Assembly (NCBI RefSeq): GCF_900112815.1
Contig: NZ_FOND01000002.1
Span: forward strand, 338,551-402,550
Direction: 5' to 3'
DNA from: Blastococcus tunisiensis
Lineage (GTDB): Bacteria > Actinomycetota > Actinomycetes > Mycobacteriales > Geodermatophilaceae
DNA: 64,000 nucleotides
The notes under the pieces were generated by a model. It saw nothing but the letters and a program-made list of their open reading frames with translations. It made no database searches and was not told the DNA's origin. The translations under genes and the position numbers were made by a program. This document shows positions 36,520 to 43,951 of the stretch, one piece after another (the first letter of the stretch is position 1; the number at the start of each line of letters is the position of its first letter).

Positions 36520-37296
36520 GTGGCTCTCGACGCCGGCGGCTACCCCGTCACCCGCAGCGCCGGCGGTGTCATCCGGTCCGCGGCGGGTGCCCGCGATCTC
36601 GCCGTCCTGGAGACGCGGATCTCCGGCTGCCGCGCCTGCCCGCGGCTCGTCGCCTGGCGCGAGGAGGTCGCGCGGGTCAAGCGGGCGTCGTTCCGGGACG
36701 AGGAGTACTGGGGCCGCCCGGTGCCGGGCCTCGGGCCGGCCGACGCGCGCATCGCCGTCGTCGGCCTGGCGCCGGCCGCGCACGGCGGGAACCGCACCGG
36801 CCGGGTGTTCACCGGCGACCGCAGCGGGGACTGGATCTTCGCCGCCCTCTGGCGGGCGGGGCTGGCCAACCAGCCGACCTCGACGCACCTCGGCGACGGG
36901 CTGGAGCTGACCGGCGTCCGGGTCGCCGCCGCCGTCCGCTGCGCGCCCCCGGACAACGCGCCGACCCCGCAGGAGCGCGACACCTGCAACCCGTGGCTGG
37001 CCCGGGAGCTGGCGCTCCTGCCGGACCTGCGGGTGGCCGTGGTGCTCGGTGGCTTCGGCTGGACGGCGCTGTGGCCGGTCCTGGCTGCCGCGGGCTACCG
37101 GATCCCGCGGCCCCGGCCGGCGTTCGGCCACGGCGTCGAGGTGCGGCTCGAGGGCCCGCGCGGCCCGCTGACCCTGCTGGGCAGCTACCACGTCAGCCAG
37201 CAGAACACCTTCACCGGCCGCCTCACCGAGCCCATGCTGGACGCCGTGCTCGGCCGGGCCACCGCGCTGGCCGGGTACCCACCGCTCACCCCGTGA
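36520..37296 (+). CDS. Uracil-DNA glycosylase, family 5 (UdgB-like)
   Basis: Removes uracil and other deaminated bases from DNA. The 258-residue product has the iron-sulfur cysteines (CRACPR near 34-39, then [10 protein letters not shown] and DTCNPW). It also has the family-5 active-site motif [20 protein letters not shown], which lacks the usual catalytic Asp/Asn of families 1-4, and ends with the [15 protein letters not shown] loop. It starts at GTG 36520, six bases after the Ppx gene. Its 3' end overlaps the convergent esterase gene by 11 bases. Confidence 0.9.
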   Translation: MALDAGGYPVTRSAGGVIRSAAGARDLAVLETRISGCRACPRLVAWREEVARVKRASFRDEEYWGRPVPGLGPADARIAVVGLAPAAHGGNRTGRVFTGDRSGDWIFAALWRAGLANQPTSTHLGDGLELTGVRVAAAVRCAPPDNAPTPQERDTCNPWLARELALLPDLRVAVVLGGFGWTALWPVLAAAGYRIPRPRPAFGHGVEVRLEGPRGPLTLLGSYHVSQQNTFTGRLTEPMLDAVLGRATALAGYPPLTP

Positions 37297-38203
37297 CCGG
37301 CCGGTCCTCCCGGTCGGCCAGGTGCGCACCGAGGGAGGCGCCGAGGGAGGTGACCGCCGCCGTCGACGCCGTCACCAGCCCGGCCGAGGCGTGCGCGACG
37401 TGCCAGAGGCCGTCCAGCCGGCGCAGGTCCACCGGCACCCCGGCCGCGCGGGCGCGGTGGGCCAGGCGGACGGCGTCGTCGAGCAGGATCTCCTCGCTGC
37501 CGACGTGCATCGTGATCGGCGGCAGGCCGGCCAGGTCGGCCTCCAGCGGGGCGAGCTCCGCGGGGTCGGCGTCCCGCCCGAAGTCGCGGGCGCACCGGCG
37601 CAGCCACGAGGGCCGGAGCATCGCGTCCGTGCGGTCGGCGGGCCACGTGCCGGCCAGGTCGAGCCAGGGGGAGATGAGCCCCAGCGCGGCGGGTGCGGGG
37701 TCACCGCTGTCGCGCAGCCACAGCGCGGCGGTCAGCGCCAGCCAGCCGCCCGCGGAGTCGCCCGCCACCGCGGTGCGCGCCGGCGTGGCCCCCCGGTCGA
37801 GCAGCTCCCAGTAGGCGGCCAGCACGTCCTCCAGCGCCGCCGGGTAGGGGTGCTCCGGAGCCAGGCGGTAGTCCAGCACGTGCACGGTGGCGCCGCTGGC
37901 CGCCGCGAGGTGGCCGGCCAGCGCCCGGTGCGTGGCGGGCGAGCCGGTGGTGAACCCGCCGCCGTGCAGGTAGAGGATCGCGGCGCCGGGATCGCCCCCG
38001 TCCGGGACGTGCGTCTCGGCCGGCCGCCTGCCCAGGCGGCCGGGACGGATCGTCACGTCCTCGGCCAGCGGCGTGTGCGCGGTGACCAGGGTCATCCACC
38101 GGCGCTGCACGCCGACCGGCACGCGCGGGCCGAGCACCGGGCGGAGGAGTCCGCGCACACCCGCGCGCATGATCCGTACGGGCACCTGGGGACGGCGGTT
38201 CAC
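37286..38203 (-). CDS. Alpha/beta-hydrolase, hormone-sensitive-lipase (HSL) family
   Basis: A 305-residue carboxylesterase. The oxyanion motif [13 protein letters not shown] and the nucleophile motif AGDSAGG are both present, with the late Asp region ([11 protein letters not shown]) and catalytic His (LWHVAHA). Substrates of this family are short acyl esters. GTG 38203 is chosen because TACGGT lies six bases upstream on the minus strand (leaderless pattern); the open frame upstream runs through a tRNA gene and cannot all be coding. The 3' end overlaps the uracil-DNA glycosylase gene tail to tail. Confidence 0.88.
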   Translation of the reverse strand: MNRRPQVPVRIMRAGVRGLLRPVLGPRVPVGVQRRWMTLVTAHTPLAEDVTIRPGRLGRRPAETHVPDGGDPGAAILYLHGGGFTTGSPATHRALAGHLAAASGATVHVLDYRLAPEHPYPAALEDVLAAYWELLDRGATPARTAVAGDSAGGWLALTAALWLRDSGDPAPAALGLISPWLDLAGTWPADRTDAMLRPSWLRRCARDFGRDADPAELAPLEADLAGLPPITMHVGSEEILLDDAVRLAHRARAAGVPVDLRRLDGLWHVAHASAGLVTASTAAVTSLGASLGAHLADREDRPVTG

Positions 38204-38209
38204 GGCGGA

Positions 38210-38215
38210 ACCGTA
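38210..38215 (-). promoter_or_regulatory. -10-like TACGGT before the HSL-family esterase
   Basis: Read on the minus strand, TACGGT is followed by TCCGCC and then the GTG start at 38203, a six-base leaderless spacing. Confidence 0.5.
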
Positions 38216-38254
38216 CGACAGACCCGGGCGCCGCACCGCTAGCGTGCGCAGGAC

Positions 38255-38328
38255 GCCCCCGTAGCCCAATCGGCAGAGGCAGGCCCCTTAAAAGGGTCCC
38301 AGTGTCGGTTCGATCCCGACCGGGGGCA
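38255..38328 (+). tRNA. tRNA with anticodon TAA (Leu codon UUA) but a short variable loop
   Basis: The acceptor GCCCCCG pairs fully with CGGGGGC. The T-arm GTCGG-TTCGATC-CCGAC is perfect. The anticodon stem GGCCC/GGGTC encloses loop CTTAAAA, placing TAA at positions 34-36. The D-arm has only three good pairs. The variable region is five bases (CCAGT). Bacterial leucine tRNAs are class II with a long variable arm, so amino-acid identity is uncertain. CCA is not encoded; the base after the acceptor stem is A, the leucine-type discriminator. Confidence 0.75.
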
Positions 38329-38458
38329 CGTCCGGGCGCCCGTCCGGGGGAACCCGCGACACGCCGGAACGTCCTGGGGACCTCGGGCGTTGACCTGACC
38401 GAGTGGAGTGCAGCACCGTGAGCTCCACGGACCGACCAGTCACCTCAGGGAGATGACG

Positions 38459-39262
38459 ATGCCCAGCAGCAACCCGGCGTTCAGCCGGCTCGGTGGCGCC
38501 GGTAACGGCCAGCAGAGCGCCGGCTGGGGCGCACAGCCCCAGCAGTACGGTGCTCCCACCCAGCACGACCCCTACGCCGCACCGTCGCCGTACGCGGCGA
38601 CGACCACGCAGTACATGACGATGGACGACGTCGTCGCCAAGACCGGGATCACCTTCCTGGTGACGGTGGCCACCGCCGCCGCCACCTGGGCGCTGCCCGG
38701 CCAGACCGGCTGGGGCTTCGCGCTCCCGGCGGTGCTGATCGCGTTCGTGCTCGGCCTGGTGATCGCCTTCAAGCAGATCGCCAACCCGGCCGCGACGCTG
38801 TCCTACGGCGCGCTCTACGGTGTCGCGCTCGGCGCCATCAGCGAGGCGTTCAACGACATCTACCCGGGCATCGTCATGCAGGCGCTGATCGGCACCTTCG
38901 GTGTCTTCGCCGGCATGCTGGTGATCTACAAGACCGGCGCAATCCGGGTCACCCCGAAGCTCACCCGCTGGGTCGTCGCGGCCGCCATCGGCGCGTTCGT
39001 GCTCATGCTGGCCAACCTGGTCGCCGGCTTCTTCGGCGCCTCGCTCGGCATCCGGGACGGCGGCCCGCTCGCGATCGGGTTCAGCCTGCTCGTCATCGGC
39101 ATCGCCGCGTTCTTCCTGCTGCTCGACTTCGACATGGCCGACGAGGCCATCCGTCGCGGGGCGCCGGCGAAGTTCGCCTGGTACATCGCCTTCGGCCTGC
39201 TGGTCACCGTGATCTGGCTCTACATCGAGATCCTGCGGCTGCTCAGCTACTTCCGCGAGTAG
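38459..39262 (+). CDS. Bax inhibitor-1/YccA family membrane protein
   Basis: A 267-residue integral membrane protein. About 60 cytosolic residues rich in Gly, Gln, Tyr and Pro (AGWGAQPQQYGAPTQ) precede seven hydrophobic segments. The closing pattern FFLLLDFDMADEAIRRGAP then WYIAFGLLVTVIWLYIEILRLL is diagnostic of the family (DUF4190/Bax1-I actinobacterial branch). Proposed roles are ion, possibly calcium, leak and stress tolerance; not established here. ATG 38459 has AGGGAG six bases upstream; ATG 38453 touches that site and is rejected. Confidence 0.9.
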   Translation: MPSSNPAFSRLGGAGNGQQSAGWGAQPQQYGAPTQHDPYAAPSPYAATTTQYMTMDDVVAKTGITFLVTVATAAATWALPGQTGWGFALPAVLIAFVLGLVIAFKQIANPAATLSYGALYGVALGAISEAFNDIYPGIVMQALIGTFGVFAGMLVIYKTGAIRVTPKLTRWVVAAAIGAFVLMLANLVAGFFGASLGIRDGGPLAIGFSLLVIGIAAFFLLLDFDMADEAIRRGAPAKFAWYIAFGLLVTVIWLYIEILRLLSYFRE

Positions 39263-39323
39263 AAGGACCCCCTGCCCCCCCACCGCTCGCAGGCTCGCGG
39301 CGGGGCCCTGCAGGGAGCCGTTC
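39263..39323. repeat. Palindromic intergenic repeat, copy B
   Basis: Starts AAGGACCCCCTGCCCCC immediately after the preceding stop and ends GGGAGCCGTTC; the core is CCGCTCGCAGGCTCGCGG. Same family as 34893 and 50649. Confidence 0.75.
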
Positions 39324-39330
39324 CAGCACG

Positions 39331-39370
39331 GACGAAGGCCCGGTCCCCGCGAGGGGGCCGGGCCTTCGTC
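39331..39370. terminator. Strong hairpin with 13-bp perfect arms
   Basis: Arms GACGAAGGCCCGG (39331-39343) and CCGGGCCTTCGTC (39358-39370); the interior TCCCC/GGGG pairs further around GCGA. Terminates the Bax-inhibitor gene. Confidence 0.8.
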
Positions 39371-39388
39371 GTGTGCGCCGCCACCGGC

Positions 39389-39451
39389 GGTGACCATCGG
39401 CGGATGGCTGCAGCCGACGGCGTGTCGGACAGCCATCCGCCGATGATCACC
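39389..39451. terminator. 22-bp near-perfect inverted repeat after the thiolase gene
   Basis: Arms 39389-39410 and 39430-39451 match at 21 of 22 positions; the core ATCGGCGGATGGCTG is perfect. The 19-base loop contains a small CCGAC/GTCGG stem. It lies 16 bases beyond the thiolase stop and is its probable terminator. Confidence 0.75.
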
Positions 39452-39466
39452 GCGAGGTGGCCTCCA

Positions 39467-40687
39467 TCAGGAAAGGCGCTCGAGCACCATCGCCATGCCC
39501 ATGCCGCCGCCGACGCACATGGTCTCCAGGCCGAACGTCTCGTCCCGGGTCTGCAGGCCGTTGAGCAGCGTGCCGGTGATGCGGGCGCCGGTCATGCCGA
39601 ACGGGTGGCCGACGGCGATCGCGCCGCCGTGCACGTTCAGCTTGTCGATGTCGATGCCCAGGTCGCGGTAGCTGGGGATGACCTGGGCGGCGAACGCCTC
39701 GTTGATCTCCACGAGGTCGATGTCGCCGATGGTCATGCCGGCCCGCTGCAGCGCGAGCTTCGAGGCGTCGACCGGGCCGTAGCCCATGATCTCCGGCGAC
39801 AGGCCGGTGACCGCGGTGGAGACGATCCGGGCCAGCGGGGTCAGCCCCAGCTCGGCGGCCTTGGTGTCGCTCATGACCACCACGGCGGCCGCGCCGTCGT
39901 TGAGCGGGCAGGCGTTGCCGGCCGTCGCGCGGCCGTCGGGGCGGAAGACCGGCTTGAGCTGGGAGAGCGCCTCGACGGTGGTGCCGGCGCGCGGGCCGTC
40001 GTCCTTGCTGACGACGGTGCCGTCGGGCGTGGTGACCGGGGTGATCTCCCGCTCCCAGAAGCCGTTGTTGATGGCTTCCTCGGCCAGGTTCTGGCTGCGG
40101 GCGGCGAACTCGTCCATCTCCTGGCGGCTCACGTCCTTGATCAGCGCCAGGTTCTCCGCTGTCTGCCCCATGGCGATGTAGATGTCGGGGATGTCGCCGT
40201 TCTCGCGGGGGTCGGTCCAGGAGTCGCCGCCGCTCTCGGCGACCTTGGCCGTCCGGGCCTGGGCCTCGGCGAAGGCGGGGTTCTGCGTGTCCGGCAGCGA
40301 GTCGCTGTTGCCCTTCACGAACCGGGACACCATCTCCACGCCGGCGGAGATGAACACGTCGCCCTCGCCGGCCTTGATGGCGTGCATCGCCATGCGGGTG
40401 GTCTGCAGCGACGAGGAGCAGTAGCGGGTGATCGTCGTCCCCGGCAGGTGGTCCATGCCGAGGAGGGTGGCGACGACGCGGCCCATGTTGTGGCCCTGCT
40501 CGCCGCCGGGCAGGCCGCAGCCGAGCATCAGGTCGTCGATGTCCCGCGGGTCCAGCGCCGGGACCTTGTCCAGCGCGGCCCGGACGATGGTCGCGGTCAG
40601 GTCGTCGGGGCGCAGGTCCTTCAGCGACCCCTTGAACGCGCGGCCGATGGGGGAGCGGGCGGTCGCGACGATGACGGCTTCGGGCAT
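39467..40687 (-). CDS. Acetyl-CoA C-acyltransferase (thiolase)
   Basis: A 406-residue degradative or biosynthetic thiolase that cleaves 3-ketoacyl-CoA or condenses acetyl-CoA. The acyl-accepting Cys90 is in [15 protein letters not shown] and [16 protein letters not shown] supply the His site; [13 protein letters not shown] carries the second Cys. ATG 40687 has GTGGAGGA upstream at good spacing. It is monocistronic: an SGNH hydrolase lies upstream on the same strand and a hairpin lies after the stop. Chain-length preference cannot be told from sequence. Confidence 0.95.
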   Translation of the reverse strand: MPEAVIVATARSPIGRAFKGSLKDLRPDDLTATIVRAALDKVPALDPRDIDDLMLGCGLPGGEQGHNMGRVVATLLGMDHLPGTTITRYCSSSLQTTRMAMHAIKAGEGDVFISAGVEMVSRFVKGNSDSLPDTQNPAFAEAQARTAKVAESGGDSWTDPRENGDIPDIYIAMGQTAENLALIKDVSRQEMDEFAARSQNLAEEAINNGFWEREITPVTTPDGTVVSKDDGPRAGTTVEALSQLKPVFRPDGRATAGNACPLNDGAAAVVVMSDTKAAELGLTPLARIVSTAVTGLSPEIMGYGPVDASKLALQRAGMTIGDIDLVEINEAFAAQVIPSYRDLGIDIDKLNVHGGAIAVGHPFGMTGARITGTLLNGLQTRDETFGLETMCVGGGMGMAMVLERLS

Positions 40688-40795
40688 GGGTCCTCCACGA
40701 TGAGGTGGGCGCCGGGCGCGGGTGCGCGGGCGACGGGTCGACCCCGAAACTACCCCGCGGTAACGGGGGTGGGCGTGCCCCGCCCGCGACCGCGC

Positions 40796-41806
40796 TCAGG
40801 CGGTGCTGTCGGTGAGCTCCTGGGCCTCGTCCGGCGTCGGGATCTCGGGACGGCGCCGACGACGGAGCAGCGCCCACGGTCCCCACGGCCCGGTGTCGGA
40901 GCCCCGGACCTCGGCGGGCTGCACCTCGGTGCCGGTCCGGCTCGCCGCACGGGCAGCGGCCTGGGCGATCGGCTTGACCGTCCCGCGCCGGATGGGCCGG
41001 CGGCCCCGGTCGGCCGAGGCGGGCCAGGCGCCGACCGCGTCGGCGACGGAGGGGAGCAGCACGGCGGCGGCCTGCGCGTAGCCGTGCGCGCTCGGGTGGA
41101 ACTCGTCCACGCTGAACATGTCCCGGTCGGTGGCGAAGGCCGGGCCGAGGACCGAGCCCAGCGACACGGTGCGGCCGCCGGCCTCCACCACCGCGACGGT
41201 CTGCGCGGCGGCCATCTGCCGGCTCCACCGCCGGGCCAGCGTGCGCAGCGGCTGGGCGATGGGGCGGATCGTGCCGAGGTCCGGGCAGGTGCCCACGACG
41301 ACCTCGCAGCCGGCCTCGCTCAGCCGCCGCACGGCGTCGGCGAGGTGGCGGACGGAGTCGGCCGGGCGGGTCCGGCTCGTGACGTCGTTGGCGCCGATCA
41401 TGATCAGCGCGACGTCGGGCCGCTCGGCGAGCGCCTGGTCGACCTGCTGGTCCAGCTGCGCCGAGCGGGCGCCCGAGACGGCGAGCCGGATCAGCCGCAC
41501 GGGGCGCTCGGCGAGCTCGGTGAGGGCGGCGGCGATGAGGGCGCCGGGGGTCTGGGAGGCGTGCTCCACCCCGAGGCCGACGGCGCTGGAGTCGCCGAGC
41601 ACGGTGAACACCAGCGGCTTCCCGCGGCCACGGCCGTACACGCCGTCGGGGGACGGCGGTCCGCCCTTGTCGGTGCGGGACTCGATGTTGCGGCGGGCGG
41701 CGCGGGCCTCCTCGCGGAGCAGCGCGACCAGGGCGGCGCTGCCGAGGGCGACGCTCCCGCCGCCGTAGGCCGTGGCGGCAGCAAGCCGTCTCGCCGTCCG
41801 CGTCAC
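40796..41806 (-). CDS. SGNH/GDSL-type hydrolase
   Basis: A 336-residue esterase with a hydrophobic N-terminal segment (ATAYGGGSVALGSAALVALL) that may anchor it or act as signal. The SGNH blocks are TVLGDSSAVGLGV (nucleophile Ser), LAVSGARSAQL (Gly block), MIGANDVTS (Asn) and VDEFHPSAHGY (Asp-His). A basic C-terminal tail with RRPIRRG follows. GTG 41806 has GGAGG a few bases upstream. Substrate is unknown; actinobacterial relatives act on lipids or acetylated cell-wall sugars. Confidence 0.87.
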   Translation of the reverse strand: MTRTARRLAAATAYGGGSVALGSAALVALLREEARAARRNIESRTDKGGPPSPDGVYGRGRGKPLVFTVLGDSSAVGLGVEHASQTPGALIAAALTELAERPVRLIRLAVSGARSAQLDQQVDQALAERPDVALIMIGANDVTSRTRPADSVRHLADAVRRLSEAGCEVVVGTCPDLGTIRPIAQPLRTLARRWSRQMAAAQTVAVVEAGGRTVSLGSVLGPAFATDRDMFSVDEFHPSAHGYAQAAAVLLPSVADAVGAWPASADRGRRPIRRGTVKPIAQAAARAASRTGTEVQPAEVRGSDTGPWGPWALLRRRRRPEIPTPDEAQELTDSTA

Positions 41807-41876
41807 GGTGCCTCCGCTCCGGTGCTCTGCGTTGGTGCTGGTCCGCCTCGTGTGTCCACCGAGGTTATCGGCCCCC

Positions 41877-41882
41877 TACCGT
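41877..41882 (+). promoter_or_regulatory. -10-like TACCGT before the DUF2252 gene
   Basis: TACCGT lies seven bases before GTG 41890; leaderless pattern. Confidence 0.5.
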
Positions 41883-41889
41883 GGCTCCT

Positions 41890-43236
41890 GTGGCCCACTC
41901 ACCCGCTGGTGTGACCGTTTCCCCGGACCCGTCGGACCGGACCGATGTCATCGTCGGCGTCCTGACCGAGGCGTTCGCCGACCTCATGGCCGCCGACCCC
42001 GCCGCGTTCCGGACCAAGTTCCGCAAGATGGCCGCCGACCCCTTCGCGTTCTACCGCGGCAGTGCCTGCCTGTTCTACGCCGACATGGCGACAGCGGAGG
42101 ACCGCTGGTGTGACGAGCGGACGTCGAGGGTGTGGATCCACGGTGACCTGCACGCCGAGAACTTCGGCACCTACATGGACGCCGACGGGCGCATCGTGTT
42201 CGACGTCAACGACTTCGACGAGGCCTACCTCGGCCACGTCAGCTGGGACCTGCGGCGCTTCGCGGCCAGCTTCGCGCTGATGTCCTGGGGCAAGGCGTTC
42301 TCCGACGAGGTGATCAGCGACCTGCTGACCGGCTACCTGAACGCCTGGCTGGACCAGGTGGAGGCCTTCGGCCGGTCCGACGCCGACCGGGACTTCGCGC
42401 TCACCGTGCACAACACCCGCGGGGCGGTGCAGGAGCTCATCCGGAGGACGGCCACCCGCACCCGGCTCGGACTGCTCGACCGGATGACCGTGGTGGAGCG
42501 GCACGAGCGGCGCTTCGCCGACTCCCCGCGCAACCGGCGGCTCGAGGACGCCGAGCGCGACGAGGTGCTGGCGGCGCTCGCCCGGTACGAGGCGACGCTG
42601 CCGCCCCGGCCCTGGCGGCGGGAGGTCGCCTACGACGTGAAGGACCTCGTCGGCACCGGCGGGTTCGGCATCGGCAGCGCCGGGCTGCCCGCCTACAACG
42701 TGCTGCTGGAGGGCTACGACGAGGCGCTGGAGAACGACGTCGTCCTGTCGCTGAAGCAGGGCAACGTCCCCGCGCCCAGCCGGATCGTCGACGACTCGCA
42801 GATCCGGCAGTACTTCGAGCACGAGGGTCACCGGACGGCGGTGAGCCGGCGGGCGCTGCAGTCGCACGCCTCGCAGTTCCTCGGCTACACCGACGTCCGC
42901 GGCACCGGCTTCGTCGTCGCCGAGCTGTCGCCGTACGAGCTCGACCTGGACTGGGAGGACCTCACCGAGCCGGCCGACATCCGGCCGGTCCTGGAGCAGC
43001 TCGGGCAGGCGACGGCGAAGCTGCACTGCGTGGGCGACGCCGACAGCGACCACACGCTCGTCCCGTTCCAGACCGAGGACGCCATCGCGACGATGCTCGA
43101 CGGCCGGCGCCAGGAGTTCGTCGACGACCTCGTCGGGTTCGCGCACTCCTACGCCCGGCGCACCCAGGAGGACTTCCGGTTGTTCGTCGACGCCTTCCGG
43201 GCCGGCGCCATCCCGGGCATCAGCTCGAGCGGCTGA
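41890..43236 (+). CDS. DUF2252 family protein (kinase-like fold)
   Basis: A protein of about 448 residues. Kinase-like features are VWIHGDLHAENFGTY (catalytic-loop-like HGDLHxxN) and VFDVNDFDEAYLGHVSWDLRRFA (DFD metal-binding motif), both typical of aminoglycoside-phosphotransferase-like folds. VGTGGFGIGSAGLPAYNVLLEG is a conserved loop of DUF2252. Function unknown to me. GTG 41890 is preferred over GTG 41881, because the latter falls within the putative -10 hexamer. A toxin-antitoxin pair follows convergently after 22 bases. Confidence 0.87.
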   Translation: MAHSPAGVTVSPDPSDRTDVIVGVLTEAFADLMAADPAAFRTKFRKMAADPFAFYRGSACLFYADMATAEDRWCDERTSRVWIHGDLHAENFGTYMDADGRIVFDVNDFDEAYLGHVSWDLRRFAASFALMSWGKAFSDEVISDLLTGYLNAWLDQVEAFGRSDADRDFALTVHNTRGAVQELIRRTATRTRLGLLDRMTVVERHERRFADSPRNRRLEDAERDEVLAALARYEATLPPRPWRREVAYDVKDLVGTGGFGIGSAGLPAYNVLLEGYDEALENDVVLSLKQGNVPAPSRIVDDSQIRQYFEHEGHRTAVSRRALQSHASQFLGYTDVRGTGFVVAELSPYELDLDWEDLTEPADIRPVLEQLGQATAKLHCVGDADSDHTLVPFQTEDAIATMLDGRRQEFVDDLVGFAHSYARRTQEDFRLFVDAFRAGAIPGISSSG

Positions 43237-43258
43237 CCGCCGTCGCCTGCGGCAGGTG

Positions 43259-43546
43259 TCAGCGCGTCGTCCGGTGGGCGTCGCGACGGTGCGCGACATC
43301 GACGACGGTGACCGCCCGGGCGTCGTCGTCGATCCGGTAGATCACCCGGTAGGTACCGCGACGCGCGCTGTGCCGATCGTCCAGCGGGGCGCGGAGCCGC
43401 TTTCCGACCCGGTGGGGGCTCTCCAGAAGGGGGCCGACGATGAAGTCGTGGGCGGCGACCGCGACGGCCCCGGGCAGGTGCTCCGTCAGCTGTCGTCGTG
43501 CGGTCGGGGTGATCGCGAGACGGTAGGCCTCCGACGCCTCGCTCAC
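43259..43546 (-). CDS. RelE/ParE-family toxin
   Basis: A 95-residue type II toxin. Family features are YRLAITPTARRQLTEHLP at the start, the basic LLESPHRVGKRLRAPLDD and the strand RRGTYRVIYRIDDDARAVTVVDVAHRRD seen in RelE ribonucleases. It would cleave mRNA at the ribosome when free of antitoxin. The GTG start overlaps the antitoxin stop by four bases (GTGA), the usual antitoxin-first operon. Confidence 0.92.
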   Translation of the reverse strand: MSEASEAYRLAITPTARRQLTEHLPGAVAVAAHDFIVGPLLESPHRVGKRLRAPLDDRHSARRGTYRVIYRIDDDARAVTVVDVAHRRDAHRTTR

Positions 43547-43827
43547 GGACGCGGTCCGCGCCGCCCGTCCATGGCCGCATCGAGTTGCTGCCGGGTCTCG
43601 GCTTCGCCTCGCGCCAGCTCGGCGTCAGAGCTGTGGAGCCGCCGCATCGCGTCCGCGTCGGCCAGGATCTCGATGGTCTCCTCGAGGGACTCCAGGTCCT
43701 CCTGGGCGATGAGCACCGCCGACGGCTTGCCGTGAACGGTCACGTGCACGCGCTCGTGGTGCCCGCTGACGCGCGCCACCACCTGCGACAGGCGCGCCTT
43801 CACATCCGCCAACGACATCGTGCTCAT
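43543..43827 (-). CDS. Phd/YefM-family antitoxin
   Basis: A 94-residue antitoxin that binds its operon's operator with the N-terminal domain (MSLADVKARLSQVVARV, VTVHGKPSAVLIAQEDLESLEETIEIL) and neutralises the toxin with its flexible charged C-terminus. ATG 43827 is the first reasonable start; ATG 43818 is possible. No Shine-Dalgarno is visible. Direct repeats at the start could be its operator. Confidence 0.9.
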   Translation of the reverse strand: MSTMSLADVKARLSQVVARVSGHHERVHVTVHGKPSAVLIAQEDLESLEETIEILADADAMRRLHSSDAELARGEAETRQQLDAAMDGRRGPRP

Positions 43828-43846
43828 GACCAGAAGTATGACCAGA
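43826..43846. promoter_or_regulatory. Direct repeats ATGACCAGA x2 at the toxin-antitoxin promoter
   Basis: ATGACCAGA at 43826-43834 and again at 43838-43846, three bases apart, overlapping the antitoxin start. A fitting autoregulatory operator, not proven. Confidence 0.45.
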
Positions 43847-43897
43847 GTGGTCCGCGGTGTCCAGTGGTCAGCGGCTCCGGGGGGTGCGGACTGGAGG

Positions 43898-43950
43898 GGC
43901 CTGCTCCTCCCCATCCCTCGCGAGCTCGGGCCGGGCCCGCGGGAGCAGGC
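43898..43950. repeat. Palindromic intergenic repeat, degenerate copy
   Basis: Outer arms CCTGCTCC and GGAGCAGG enclose CCCTCGCGAGCTCGGG, resembling the core of the 34893/39263/50649 family. Lies just after the VWA gene stop (minus strand) and may terminate it. Confidence 0.5.
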
Positions 43951-43951
43951 G

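Noticed and set aside
38204-38269. N-terminal extension of the HSL-family esterase to 38269
   Set aside because: It overlaps the tRNA gene and runs through the -10-like element at 38210-38215.
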